From Phycisphaerales bacterium (lineage in GTDB: Bacteria > Planctomycetota > Phycisphaerae > SM23-33): DNA of 5,146 bases. Positions 1 through 5,146 of this stretch are shown one piece after another; within the stretch, counting starts at the first letter, position 1, and each line of letters starts with the position of its first letter. The stretch spans positions 21,479 to 26,624 of the forward strand of contig DNAS01000024.1 of NCBI GenBank assembly GCA_003485185.1, given 5' to 3'. The position numbers and the translations under genes were made by a program. A model generated the notes under the pieces. It saw only the letters and a program-made list of their open reading frames with translations. It was not told the DNA's origin and ran no database searches.

Positions 1-1
1 C

Positions 2-958
2 AAGGAGAAAATCTGGCACATCGCCAACCAGATCGTTCTCGGACAGCCGAAGCCCAAGGTGCGGATCGCCCTGGTCCCCTACCGCGACAAGGGCGATGAG
101 TACGTCACGAAGGTCTTCGACCTGACCGACAACCTCGACCAGGTCTACACCGACCTGATGACCTTCCGCGCCGGCGGCGGGGGCGACGGCCCCGAGAACG
201 TCAACCAGGCCCTGCACGACGCGGTGCACAAGCTTTCCTGGTCGCCGGAGCGCAAGACGCTGCGGCTGATCTACCTGGTGGGCGATTACCCGCCGCACAA
301 CGAATACACCGACGTGCCGACCTACGACAAGATCGCGGCGGCCGCCATTCAGAAGGGAATCTACATCAACGCGGTGCTCTGCGGGGGAAACACCGAGACG
401 GCCAGGGTCTGGAAGGAAATCGCCGACGCCGCGGAGGGTTATTTCCTGACGGTCGAGCAGTCGGGCGGGGTGACGCACATCGCCACGCCGTACGACAAGG
501 AGCTGGCGAAACTCAACGCGGAGCTGGTTTCGACGGCCGTCGCTTACGGCGACCGGAAGGAACGCGTCGCCCAGGAGAAGCTCAACGACGGCGCGAAGAA
601 ATACGACGCCCCCGCCGCGGCGGCCAGTGCCTCCTACCGCGTGACTTCGGGCGAGGTGGCGGCCAACGACCTGGTGTCCGACTCCCAGGCGGGCAAGGTG
701 GACGTGGCCAAACTGGAAAAGGAAAAGCTCCCCGAGAACATGCAGAAGATGACGACGGAGGAGCGCAAGCAATACCTTACCGATCAGCAGCAGCGGCGTC
801 AGAAAGTGGCCTCGCAGATCAAGGACCTTTCGGCCAAGCGGGACGAGCATGTCCGCAAGCAGATGGAACAGACCAAGGGCGCCAAGGACGGATTCGACCA
901 GCAGGTGCTGGACTCGCTCAAGACGCAGGCGGCGAAAGTGAACGTCGAGTACAAGTAA
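2..958 (+). CDS. vWA-domain protein with charged coiled-coil-like C-terminal tail (5' end missing)
   Basis: The reading frame is open from the left edge to TAA at 956-958, giving 318 visible residues. The N-terminus lies outside the window; the GTG at 59 is an internal valine, because good domain sequence (KEKIWHIANQIV) precedes it. Visible residues 1 to about 155 look like the latter part of a von Willebrand A fold: a beta strand and turn (RIALVPYRDKGDEY), then GGGGDGPENVNQAL at about 58-71, and the strand LIYLVGDYPPH at about 89-99, whose Asp sits where the third MIDAS metal ligand is expected. The GGGD-PE then DxPPH pattern resembles the VwkA/alpha-kinase-type vWA group. The DxSxS motif should lie upstream, so metal binding cannot be judged. 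Residues about 170-318 are rich in Lys, Glu, Gln and Ala, including the segment LPENMQKMTTEERKQYL, and look helical or coiled-coil. vWA domains usually mediate protein binding; the partner and cellular location are unknown. A terminator follows 47 nt after the stop, so this is the last gene of its transcript. Confidence 0.88.
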   Translation, partial: KEKIWHIANQIVLGQPKPKVRIALVPYRDKGDEYVTKVFDLTDNLDQVYTDLMTFRAGGGGDGPENVNQALHDAVHKLSWSPERKTLRLIYLVGDYPPHNEYTDVPTYDKIAAAAIQKGIYINAVLCGGNTETARVWKEIADAAEGYFLTVEQSGGVTHIATPYDKELAKLNAELVSTAVAYGDRKERVAQEKLNDGAKKYDAPAAAASASYRVTSGEVAANDLVSDSQAGKVDVAKLEKEKLPENMQKMTTEERKQYLTDQQQRRQKVASQIKDLSAKRDEHVRKQMEQTKGAKDGFDQQVLDSLKTQAAKVNVEYK

Positions 959-1005
959 GAGCCTGTCCGAATGACTCCAAGGGACGCGGTCTCGCAAATT
1001 CACAG

Positions 1006-1034
1006 CCCACGGAATGCTTTCCGTGGGTCTTTTT
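1006..1034 (+). terminator. Rho-independent terminator of the vWA gene
   Basis: A perfect 9-bp stem, CCCACGGAA (1006-1014) paired with TTCCGTGGG (1019-1027), encloses a TGCT tetraloop. It is followed by TCTTTTT (1028-1034). The T-run lies only on the plus-strand 3' side, so it acts rightward. It starts 47 nt after the vWA stop and separates that transcript from the rph operon. Confidence 0.9.
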
Positions 1035-1047
1035 CGCGCACGGCGCG

Positions 1048-1083
1048 GGCCGGGGCGATTGGACAGGCCGCGGCCGGGGCGAT
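1048..1083 (+). repeat. 12-bp direct repeat pair upstream of rph
   Basis: GGCCGGGGCGAT occurs at 1048-1059 and again at 1072-1083, with a start-to-start distance of 24 bp. Between the copies, and overlapping the second by 4 bases, is the perfect 10-bp palindrome GGCCGCGGCC (1066-1075). It lies in the only non-coding gap between the upstream terminator and rph, so it could be a regulatory site. In DNA this GC-rich a chance origin cannot be excluded. Confidence 0.5.
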
Positions 1084-1088
1084 ACACT
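1059..1088 (+). promoter_or_regulatory. Weak candidate sigma-70-type promoter for the rph operon
   Basis: The possible -35 element TTGGAC (1059-1064) and -10 element TACACT (1083-1088; 4 of 6 match TATAAT) are separated by 18 bp. The region is the only non-coding sequence between the terminator at 1034 and the rph start, so a promoter is expected here. If this -10 is used, transcription would begin at about 1095-1096, essentially at the ATG, giving a leaderless mRNA. The -35 match is poor and the consensus for this organism is unknown. Confidence 0.35.
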
Positions 1089-1095
1089 ATCGCCC
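1077..1095. repeat. Perfect inverted repeat abutting the rph start codon
   Basis: The arms GGGCGATA (1077-1084) and TATCGCCC (1088-1095) are exact reverse complements around a CAC spacer (1085-1087). The right arm ends directly before the ATG at 1096, and the palindrome covers the candidate -10 element. It could be a repressor operator, or an RNA hairpin next to the start codon if transcription begins upstream. There is no T-run after it, so it is not an intrinsic terminator. Confidence 0.6.
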
Positions 1096-1836
1096 ATGGC
1101 AAAGCACAATCGCAAGGACGGCCGGCGGGCCGACGAGCTGCGGGCGGTGCGGATCACGCCGGGATTCGTCAGCAAGGCCGACGGAAGCTGCCTGATCGAG
1201 ATGGGCGGCACGCGGGTCATCTGCACGGCGAGTTTCGTGCCGGGCGTGCCCGAGTGGCGCCAGGGGCGCGGCAAGGGCTGGCTGACGGCTGAGTACGGCA
1301 TGCTGCCCGCCTCGACGGGCGGGCGCAAGAGCCGCCCCGGCGTCAAGAGCGACGGTCGCGCGGTGGAGATCCAGCGGCTCATCGGGCGGGTGCTGCGTAG
1401 CGTGGTGGACTTCGCCGCGCTGGGCGAGAACACGCTGTACCTGGACTGCGACGTGCTGGAGGCCGACGGGGGCACGCGCACCGCCGCCATCACCGGGGCG
1501 CAGGTGGCGCTGTCGCTGGCGGTGGCGCGGGCGGCGGCGCAGGGGCAGTGCAGCGCCCGCGCGGTTCGGGGGCTGGTCGCGGCCGTCAGCGTCGGAATGC
1601 TCGACGGGCGGGCCCTCCTGGACCTGGACTACTCCGAAGACTCCGCCGCCGAGGTGGACATGAACGTGGCGATGACGTCCGCCGGGCGGTACGTCGAAGT
1701 GCAGGGCACGGCGGAGGGCAGGCCCTTCGCCGGGGCGGAAATGGACCGGATGCTGCGCCTGGCCCGAGGGGGCATCCGGCACCTGGTGCGGGCCCAGCGT
1801 GAAGCGATCACCCGCGGCGGGAGGAAAAAGCGATGA
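1096..1836 (+). CDS. rph: Ribonuclease PH
   Basis: Ribonuclease PH is a phosphate-dependent 3'-to-5' exoribonuclease that trims tRNA precursors and other RNA 3' ends, releasing nucleoside diphosphates; it usually forms a hexamer in the cytoplasm. The 246-residue product is close to the family's usual length of about 240 and aligns along its whole length with E. coli RNase PH from memory. Visible family blocks include DGRRADELR (8-16), GWLTAEYGMLP (61-71), the phosphate-site Arg in KSDGRAVEIQRLI (Arg88), DCDVLEADGGTRTA (117-130, with the phosphate-binding GGTR), the acidic catalytic segment EDSAAEVDMN (181-190, Asp182 and Asp188) and EVQGTAEG (201-208). The ATG at 1096 gives the expected N-terminus. 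No Shine-Dalgarno sequence precedes it; a palindrome does instead. It is the first gene of an operon, and its TGA overlaps the next start (ATGA). The short basic tail (GGRKKR) is additional to the conserved core. Confidence 0.97.
   Translation: MAKHNRKDGRRADELRAVRITPGFVSKADGSCLIEMGGTRVICTASFVPGVPEWRQGRGKGWLTAEYGMLPASTGGRKSRPGVKSDGRAVEIQRLIGRVLRSVVDFAALGENTLYLDCDVLEADGGTRTAAITGAQVALSLAVARAAAQGQCSARAVRGLVAAVSVGMLDGRALLDLDYSEDSAAEVDMNVAMTSAGRYVEVQGTAEGRPFAGAEMDRMLRLARGGIRHLVRAQREAITRGGRKKR
1819..1824 (+). promoter_or_regulatory. Ribosome binding site for the SPOR-like lipoprotein gene
   Basis: GGGAGG lies inside the 3' end of rph, 8 nt before the ATG at 1833. This strong Shine-Dalgarno sequence supports that start and a translational link across the ATGA overlap. 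It contrasts with rph itself, which has none. Confidence 0.75.
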
Positions 1837-2654
1837 ACCGCGTGCGAAACATCCTTCTCTGCGTGGCGGCGCTGTCGGCAGGCTGCGCCGACGGAAAACC
1901 CCTCGGCGGGCCCCTGTTCGCCCCGTCCGGCGGCGGCGACGATGACGCCTACACCATCCTGCTCTACATGAGTGCGCGGATCGGGCACATCGACGAAGTG
2001 AAATCCATGAAGCTCGCCGTCGAGAAGAACACCGGCTGGAAGGACCTGACCGTCGTCCACCAGGAAGGCAGCAGCGCCCTGTACCGCGGCTCGTACCGCA
2101 CGATCGAGGACGCCCAGGCGGACTTGCGGGCGACCAAGGAGTTCGTGTCGGCGGAGGGCGTTCGGCCGTTCCTCGGCGCCATCCTCATGCCGACCCCCGG
2201 AAAGGAGGTCGGACCGCGCGAGTGGAATCTGGAGAACGCCGAGGGGGTCTACACCGTGATGGTGGCCGTGTTCTATGACATGCCGGAGCGGAACTACGTC
2301 GGGCGCAAGCGGTTCGCGGCGGACTACTGCAAGCAGCTCCGCCAGGCGGGGTACGACGCGTATTTCTTCCACGGTCCGGCGCGGTCGGCCGTCACCATCG
2401 GCACGTTTCCGGCCGAGGCCGTCGGCGAGACGCGCGAGGGCGAGCAGACCGTACCCGTCATCCGCGACGAGCGCGTTCGCACGATCCTCCGCGACTTCCC
2501 GCGCCTGGCCGTCAACGGCGCGGGCGAGCGCGTGCGCACGCTGGACCCCCGCACGGGAAAATACGAGTACGTCGACCAGACGACCTACGTGATCCGCATT
2601 CCCAGGAAAGGCGCCGATGGATTCCCGACGAACGATCGTTCTGGCCACCCGTAA
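1833..2654 (+). CDS. Predicted lipoprotein with two SPOR-like repeats
   Basis: The product has 273 residues. Residues 1-17 form a short signal peptide (MNRVRN then ILLCVAALSAG) ending in LSAGC, which suggests lipidation at Cys18; Ser at -3 is less usual than Leu but allowed by the general lipobox pattern. A low-complexity linker rich in Gly and Asp (about 19-38) follows. Two similar units are then visible by eye. Unit A is about 40-103, starting YTILLYMSA and ending in VVHQEGSSALYRGSYRTIEDA. Unit B is about 140-197, starting YTVMVAVFYD and ending in GYDAYFFHGPARSAVTIGTF. Both have the strand, helix, strand, G-x-[YF] layout of SPOR domains, which bind denuded peptidoglycan glycan strands. A conserved-looking C-terminal part (about 209-257) has no assignment. 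The gene is coupled to rph by ATGA and overlaps rdgB by 38 bp, so it is clearly in the operon. The SPOR assignment is inference; the envelope location is better supported. Confidence 0.8.
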   Translation: MNRVRNILLCVAALSAGCADGKPLGGPLFAPSGGGDDDAYTILLYMSARIGHIDEVKSMKLAVEKNTGWKDLTVVHQEGSSALYRGSYRTIEDAQADLRATKEFVSAEGVRPFLGAILMPTPGKEVGPREWNLENAEGVYTVMVAVFYDMPERNYVGRKRFAADYCKQLRQAGYDAYFFHGPARSAVTIGTFPAEAVGETREGEQTVPVIRDERVRTILRDFPRLAVNGAGERVRTLDPRTGKYEYVDQTTYVIRIPRKGADGFPTNDRSGHP

Positions 2655-3276
2655 TCCCGGGAAAATCCGCGAGATCCGCGAGGTGCTGGGGGCTCTGGGA
2701 CTTTCCGTCGCCGGACTGGAAGAGCACGGCGACATTCCCGAACCGCCCGAGACGGGCCCGACGTTCGCCGCCAACGCCCGCGACAAGGCCGCCTACTACG
2801 CCCGCGCCATCGGGCAGTGGTGCCTGGCCGACGATTCGGGCCTGGTGGTCGACGCCATCGGCGGCGAGCCGGGCGTGCACAGCGCCCGCTACGCGGTCGA
2901 CCGCTGTCCCGTCGGGGCCGGACGCGACGTGATCGACGCCGCCAACAACGCCCGCCTGCTGGCCGAACTCCGCGACGTGCCCGACGACCGCCGCACCGCC
3001 CGGTTTGTCTGCTGCCTGGCGCTGTCCGACGGGCGGCGGATTCTCGTCGAGGCCTGCGATTCCGTCGAGGGGCGGATCGGGCACGAACCGCGCGGACACA
3101 ACGGTTTCGGATACGACCCCCTGTTCCACCTGCCCGAGCTGGGGTGCACCACGGCGGAGTTGCCCTCGGAGAAAAAGAACGCCCTCAGCCATCGCGGAAA
3201 GGCGCTGCGCCACTTCGCCCGTCTCCTGGCGGATTATCTCAAATCACATCGGCCGGGTGACGGCTCTTGCGGGTGA
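2617..3276 (+). CDS. rdgB: dITP/XTP pyrophosphatase (RdgB/HAM1 family)
   Basis: This Mg-dependent enzyme hydrolyses non-canonical purine nucleoside triphosphates (ITP, dITP, XTP) to the monophosphate and pyrophosphate, keeping deaminated bases out of DNA and RNA; it acts as a cytoplasmic dimer. The 219 residues contain all the expected blocks: the nucleotide-binding start IVLATRNPGKIREI (7-20, T-R-N-x-x-K), PETGPTFAANARDKA (44-58, with Glu45), LADDSGLVVDA (70-80, with Asp72/Asp73), GEPGVHSARYA (83-93), RGHNGFGYDPLF (159-170) and ALSHRGKAL (189-197). The ATG at 2617 places the TRN motif at the normal distance from the N-terminus, and AGGA at 2604-2607 is a reasonable ribosome binding site 9 nt upstream. 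The start lies inside the previous gene. The last residues (HRPGDGSCG) run past the usual end of the family and coincide with the overlap with the convergent membrane-protein gene. Confidence 0.97.
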   Translation: MDSRRTIVLATRNPGKIREIREVLGALGLSVAGLEEHGDIPEPPETGPTFAANARDKAAYYARAIGQWCLADDSGLVVDAIGGEPGVHSARYAVDRCPVGAGRDVIDAANNARLLAELRDVPDDRRTARFVCCLALSDGRRILVEACDSVEGRIGHEPRGHNGFGYDPLFHLPELGCTTAELPSEKKNALSHRGKALRHFARLLADYLKSHRPGDGSCG

Positions 3277-4015
3277 GGACTCCCACGGCCGCGAGGATGC
3301 CCGCCAGCAGGCCGTAAATCACCGTCGCGGCATACCAGGGACAGGCGGGGACAGGCACGTAATCCCCCAGGCGCGTGATGCGGTAGAGGACTCCGGACTG
3401 CTGCCAGGCGAAGTCGGCGTCGGCCGCGACGGCCGAGGCCACGGAGTAGAACGGGTTTCCATATACTGCCAGCAGGGCCACGCGGCGTTGGGCGTCGGTT
3501 CCGACGGCCTGGAGAATCCCCCCCATCCAGAACGGCGTGCTCAGGGCGAGTGCGAGGACGATTGCGGCGGCCACGCCCGCCGCCAGCCTGCCGGAGCGGC
3601 GGGAGGCCAGCCTGGATGCCGCCACGCCCGCCAGGGAGACAGCCGCCAGCGTGCAATACACTTCCAGGGCCGGCACGAATCCCAGACGAGGGCTCAGGGC
3701 CCATAGCACCAGCAGGGCTACGGCGGCTGCGTCGGCCGTCACGCCCCCGCGCAGGACAGCGCCGAGGCCGTCTTCGGCGCCGGCAGCCAACACCCCCGAG
3801 GCCAGCGCCACCCAGAGCGTCGCGCCGGCCAGTGAAGCCAGCAGCGCCATCCGGTCGCCCGCGCCCGCCCACAGGCCCAGTCCGTAGAGGCCCAGGACGA
3901 TCCCCAGCGTCGCCCCGGCAGCAGCCAGCACGGGCGCCCCGTGGCGCGCCAGCAGGGCGCGCAGAAATCCCGGGCGATTGCTCTCCCGGTCGGAGGATGC
4001 CTGGTCTTCGGACAC
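3239..4015 (-). CDS. Six-helix integral membrane protein of unknown function
   Basis: The product has 258 residues starting from GTG at 4015-4013, 4 nt after the stop of the upstream YdjY gene. The frame stays open further upstream, but that part runs through the YdjY gene and reads as an Arg/Pro/Ser-rich shadow, so the GTG is preferred; an AAGGA precedes it. A polar, charged N-terminus (1-26) is followed by hydrophobic segments at about 27-51, 57-79, 92-109, 113-134, 144-166 and 228-248. Arg-rich stretches near residue 20, between helices 4 and 5 (SRLASRRSGR) and at the C-terminus (TRKSRHP) suggest both ends are cytoplasmic. Between helices 5 and 6 lies a loop of about 60 residues with NPFYS (187-191) and RLGDYVPVPACPWY, probably outside. 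I do not recognise a named family; a transporter-permease-like protein is possible but unproven. The gene is co-transcribed with the YdjY-domain gene, and its 3' end overlaps rdgB by 38 bp. Confidence 0.82.
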   Translation of the reverse strand: MSEDQASSDRESNRPGFLRALLARHGAPVLAAAGATLGIVLGLYGLGLWAGAGDRMALLASLAGATLWVALASGVLAAGAEDGLGAVLRGGVTADAAAVALLVLWALSPRLGFVPALEVYCTLAAVSLAGVAASRLASRRSGRLAAGVAAAIVLALALSTPFWMGGILQAVGTDAQRRVALLAVYGNPFYSVASAVAADADFAWQQSGVLYRITRLGDYVPVPACPWYAATVIYGLLAGILAAVGVLTRKSRHPADVI

Positions 4016-4019
4016 GGGG

Positions 4020-5144
4020 CTACGGTTCCTTGCCCTTGGCGCCGGCAGGCTGGGTTGTCGCGCGATACGCCTTGAGCTGCGACTGGAGGTGGCGTGCGTA
4101 TTCTTCCCAGAGGGACTTTCGGGCGTCCAGTTCCCGGATCTGGTAGTCGATCTGTCGGAGGACGTCTTCGGCCTGGGCGCCGGGCTCGTGGAGGTAGTCC
4201 TTGGGATTGGCGAAGCGCCGGGCCCAGTCGTCCAGGTAGGCGGTCGCCTGCTGGGGAGCGCGCGGAAGCACCTGCCCGACGGGTTCGAGGCGCTGGAGGT
4301 CGAAATCCCGCACCCCGCCAAGGCGCAGCTCGCTTTCGGCCTGGGCGACGTCGAAGACCAGGGCGCGGGCATCGGCGCGGATGACCACCTGTCCGCGCCC
4401 GTGGGCGTTGAGATAGGTTCTCGCCCATTCGGCCAGGCCGTCCGGCTCGATCGGCTGGTTGTCGATCTGCAGGCGCCCGAAGCGGTCGATCTCCAGCAGG
4501 GCGCGGGCGTACGGCGACTTTTCCGCGCCGTCCAGCGGATGGAGCACGACCTCGACCTTCGTGCCGCGAGGGGGAACGGTCCCGGTCTTGGCGCTGAACG
4601 TCAGGATGGCGTTCTTGTCGGAGCTTTCAAAGGGGACGTCGATGACCGCCGAGGCGAAATTCGCCACGGAGATGATCTCGCCCTCGGCGTCGGCGAGATA
4701 GTGGTTGTCGGGCAGGACGGCCGATCCGATGAAAATCCACTTCTTCGGCATGGCGCCCTTTCCGCGTCCCGTCAGCGCCAGCCAGTCGCTTGCGTCGGCG
4801 GTGCGGGGTTTGCCGTCTGCGCCCGTCCAGCGGAAGGAGATTTGCAGCTCCGGGCCGCGGGGGGAGACGAATCGCGGGTCTTCGTCCTCGATCTCGATCC
4901 ACCGGGCGGGCCGGCCGGGAGTGAGCCCAAGAAGCAGCAACGCCGCGTGGACGTGCGACGGCTTGGCGGGCGTCGCGAGGATGCTTTCGTAGTCCTTGGT
5001 TCCGGACTGGCAGAGCAGGAATTCCAGCTCGGCCGACTCGGTGACGACCTCGGCGTCGAGGAGAACCTCCCGGGCGGCGAGGTTCACGCGAACGGCGTCG
5101 AAGAGCTTGACGGGCCCTTTGGCGGGCGCGGCGGCCGGTTGGGT
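4020..5144 (-). CDS. YdjY-domain protein with an ExbD/TolR-like module and C-terminal helix (5' end missing)
   Basis: The frame is open from the right edge to TAG at 4022-4020, giving 374 visible residues. The start lies beyond the window, because the frame continues upstream of the GTG at 5087 with an Ala/Pro-rich linker (TQPAAAPAKGP). Residues about 14-205 look like a YdjY domain: VRVNLAAREVLLDAEVV, then ELEFLLCQSGTKDYESIL, then PSHVHAALLLLGLTPG, and later KKWIFIGS and ISVANFASAVIDVPF. Residues about 214-287 (4284-4505) resemble the soluble domain of ExbD/TolR: EIDRFGRLQIDNQPIE, a helix, GQVVIRADARAL, a helix, then VRDFDLQRL. The transmembrane helix normally found before an ExbD domain is absent here. 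Residues about 324-364 form a charged helix, possibly a coiled coil. A secreted or membrane-anchored location is likely but unseen. Function is unknown; the membrane protein encoded 4 nt downstream is a candidate partner. YdjY is a fairly firm call, ExbD-like is inference from pattern. Confidence 0.85.
   Translation of the reverse strand, partial: TQPAAAPAKGPVKLFDAVRVNLAAREVLLDAEVVTESAELEFLLCQSGTKDYESILATPAKPSHVHAALLLLGLTPGRPARWIEIEDEDPRFVSPRGPELQISFRWTGADGKPRTADASDWLALTGRGKGAMPKKWIFIGSAVLPDNHYLADAEGEIISVANFASAVIDVPFESSDKNAILTFSAKTGTVPPRGTKVEVVLHPLDGAEKSPYARALLEIDRFGRLQIDNQPIEPDGLAEWARTYLNAHGRGQVVIRADARALVFDVAQAESELRLGGVRDFDLQRLEPVGQVLPRAPQQATAYLDDWARRFANPKDYLHEPGAQAEDVLRQIDYQIRELDARKSLWEEYARHLQSQLKAYRATTQPAGAKGKEP
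4027..4031 (-). promoter_or_regulatory. Ribosome binding site supporting the GTG start of the membrane-protein gene
   Basis: AAGGA on the minus strand lies within the last codons of the YdjY gene, 11 nt before the GTG at 4015. The spacing is slightly long but usable. With the 4-nt gap to the upstream stop it favours this start over any start inside the YdjY gene. Confidence 0.5.
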
Positions 5145-5146
5145 GG

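Noticed and set aside
918..1782. Open frames on the minus strand (918-1493 and 1087-1782) and short plus-strand frames at 971-1292
   Set aside because: They cross the terminator and the rph gene, have Arg/Pro/Ala-rich compositions typical of wrong-frame translation, and lack family motifs.
1629..2786. Open frame of 385 codons on the minus strand opposite rph, the lipoprotein gene and rdgB
   Set aside because: It is antisense to three well-supported genes and shows no recognisable domain. Long antisense frames are expected in DNA with very GC-rich third codon positions.
2617..3276. Both rdgB-end overlaps (2617-2654 and 3239-3276) are exactly 38 bp
   Set aside because: The two overlaps have different geometry (same-strand and convergent) and unrelated sequence, so the equal length is most likely coincidence.
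3254..3276. CGGGTGA occurs twice (3254-3260 and 3270-3276) at the end of rdgB
   Set aside because: A 7-bp repeat in GC-rich coding sequence is expected by chance and has no associated hairpin or T-run.
4016..4372. Upstream extension of the membrane-protein frame to an ATG at 4372
   Set aside because: The extra residues overlap the YdjY/ExbD-like gene in another frame and are Ser/Pro/Arg/Thr-rich without structure. The GTG at 4015 with a ribosome binding site fits the gene boundary.
1..5146. Search for CRISPR arrays, tRNA or rRNA genes, insertion-sequence ends and toxin-antitoxin genes
   Set aside because: No regularly spaced repeats, RNA gene signatures, transposase motifs or small toxin-like gene pairs are visible; almost all sequence is explained by the listed genes.

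Overview
The window is GC-rich, densely coded DNA that looks chromosomal and bacterial, most likely from Planctomycetota (possibly a Phycisphaerae-like lineage). That placement is an inference from the protein types: a von Willebrand A (vWA) protein with a charged tail, a lipoprotein with SPOR-like repeats, and a YdjY-domain protein carrying an ExbD/TolR-like module. No rRNA or marker-gene comparison was possible. There are no tRNA or rRNA genes, insertion sequences, CRISPR arrays or phage genes.

Layout: (1) Positions 2-958 (+) hold the 3' part of a vWA-domain protein gene, followed by a clear intrinsic terminator at 1006-1034. (2) A short, structured intergenic stretch (1035-1095) carries a 12-bp direct repeat, a 10-bp GC palindrome and an 8-bp inverted repeat that ends exactly at the next start codon. 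(3) A tightly packed plus-strand operon follows: rph (RNase PH, 1096-1836), a predicted lipoprotein with two SPOR-like repeats (1833-2654), and rdgB (non-canonical purine NTP pyrophosphatase, 2617-3276). Neighbouring genes overlap by 4 and 38 bp. (4) A convergent minus-strand operon comes next. In transcription order it is a YdjY / ExbD-like protein, truncated by the right window edge (5144-4020), then a six-helix membrane protein (4015-3239) whose 3' end overlaps the 3' end of rdgB by 38 bp.

How the genes relate: rph and rdgB are housekeeping genes for RNA 3'-end processing and nucleotide-pool cleaning, and they are neighbours in many bacteria. Here an envelope lipoprotein gene sits between them and appears translationally coupled to both. 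The minus-strand pair looks like an envelope unit: a protein with an ExbD-fold periplasmic-type module plus an integral membrane partner, both of unknown function. Nothing here is a clear defence or mobile system. The features most worth a second look are the YdjY/ExbD-like domain combination, the lipoprotein between rph and rdgB, and the palindromic, possibly leaderless start region of rph.
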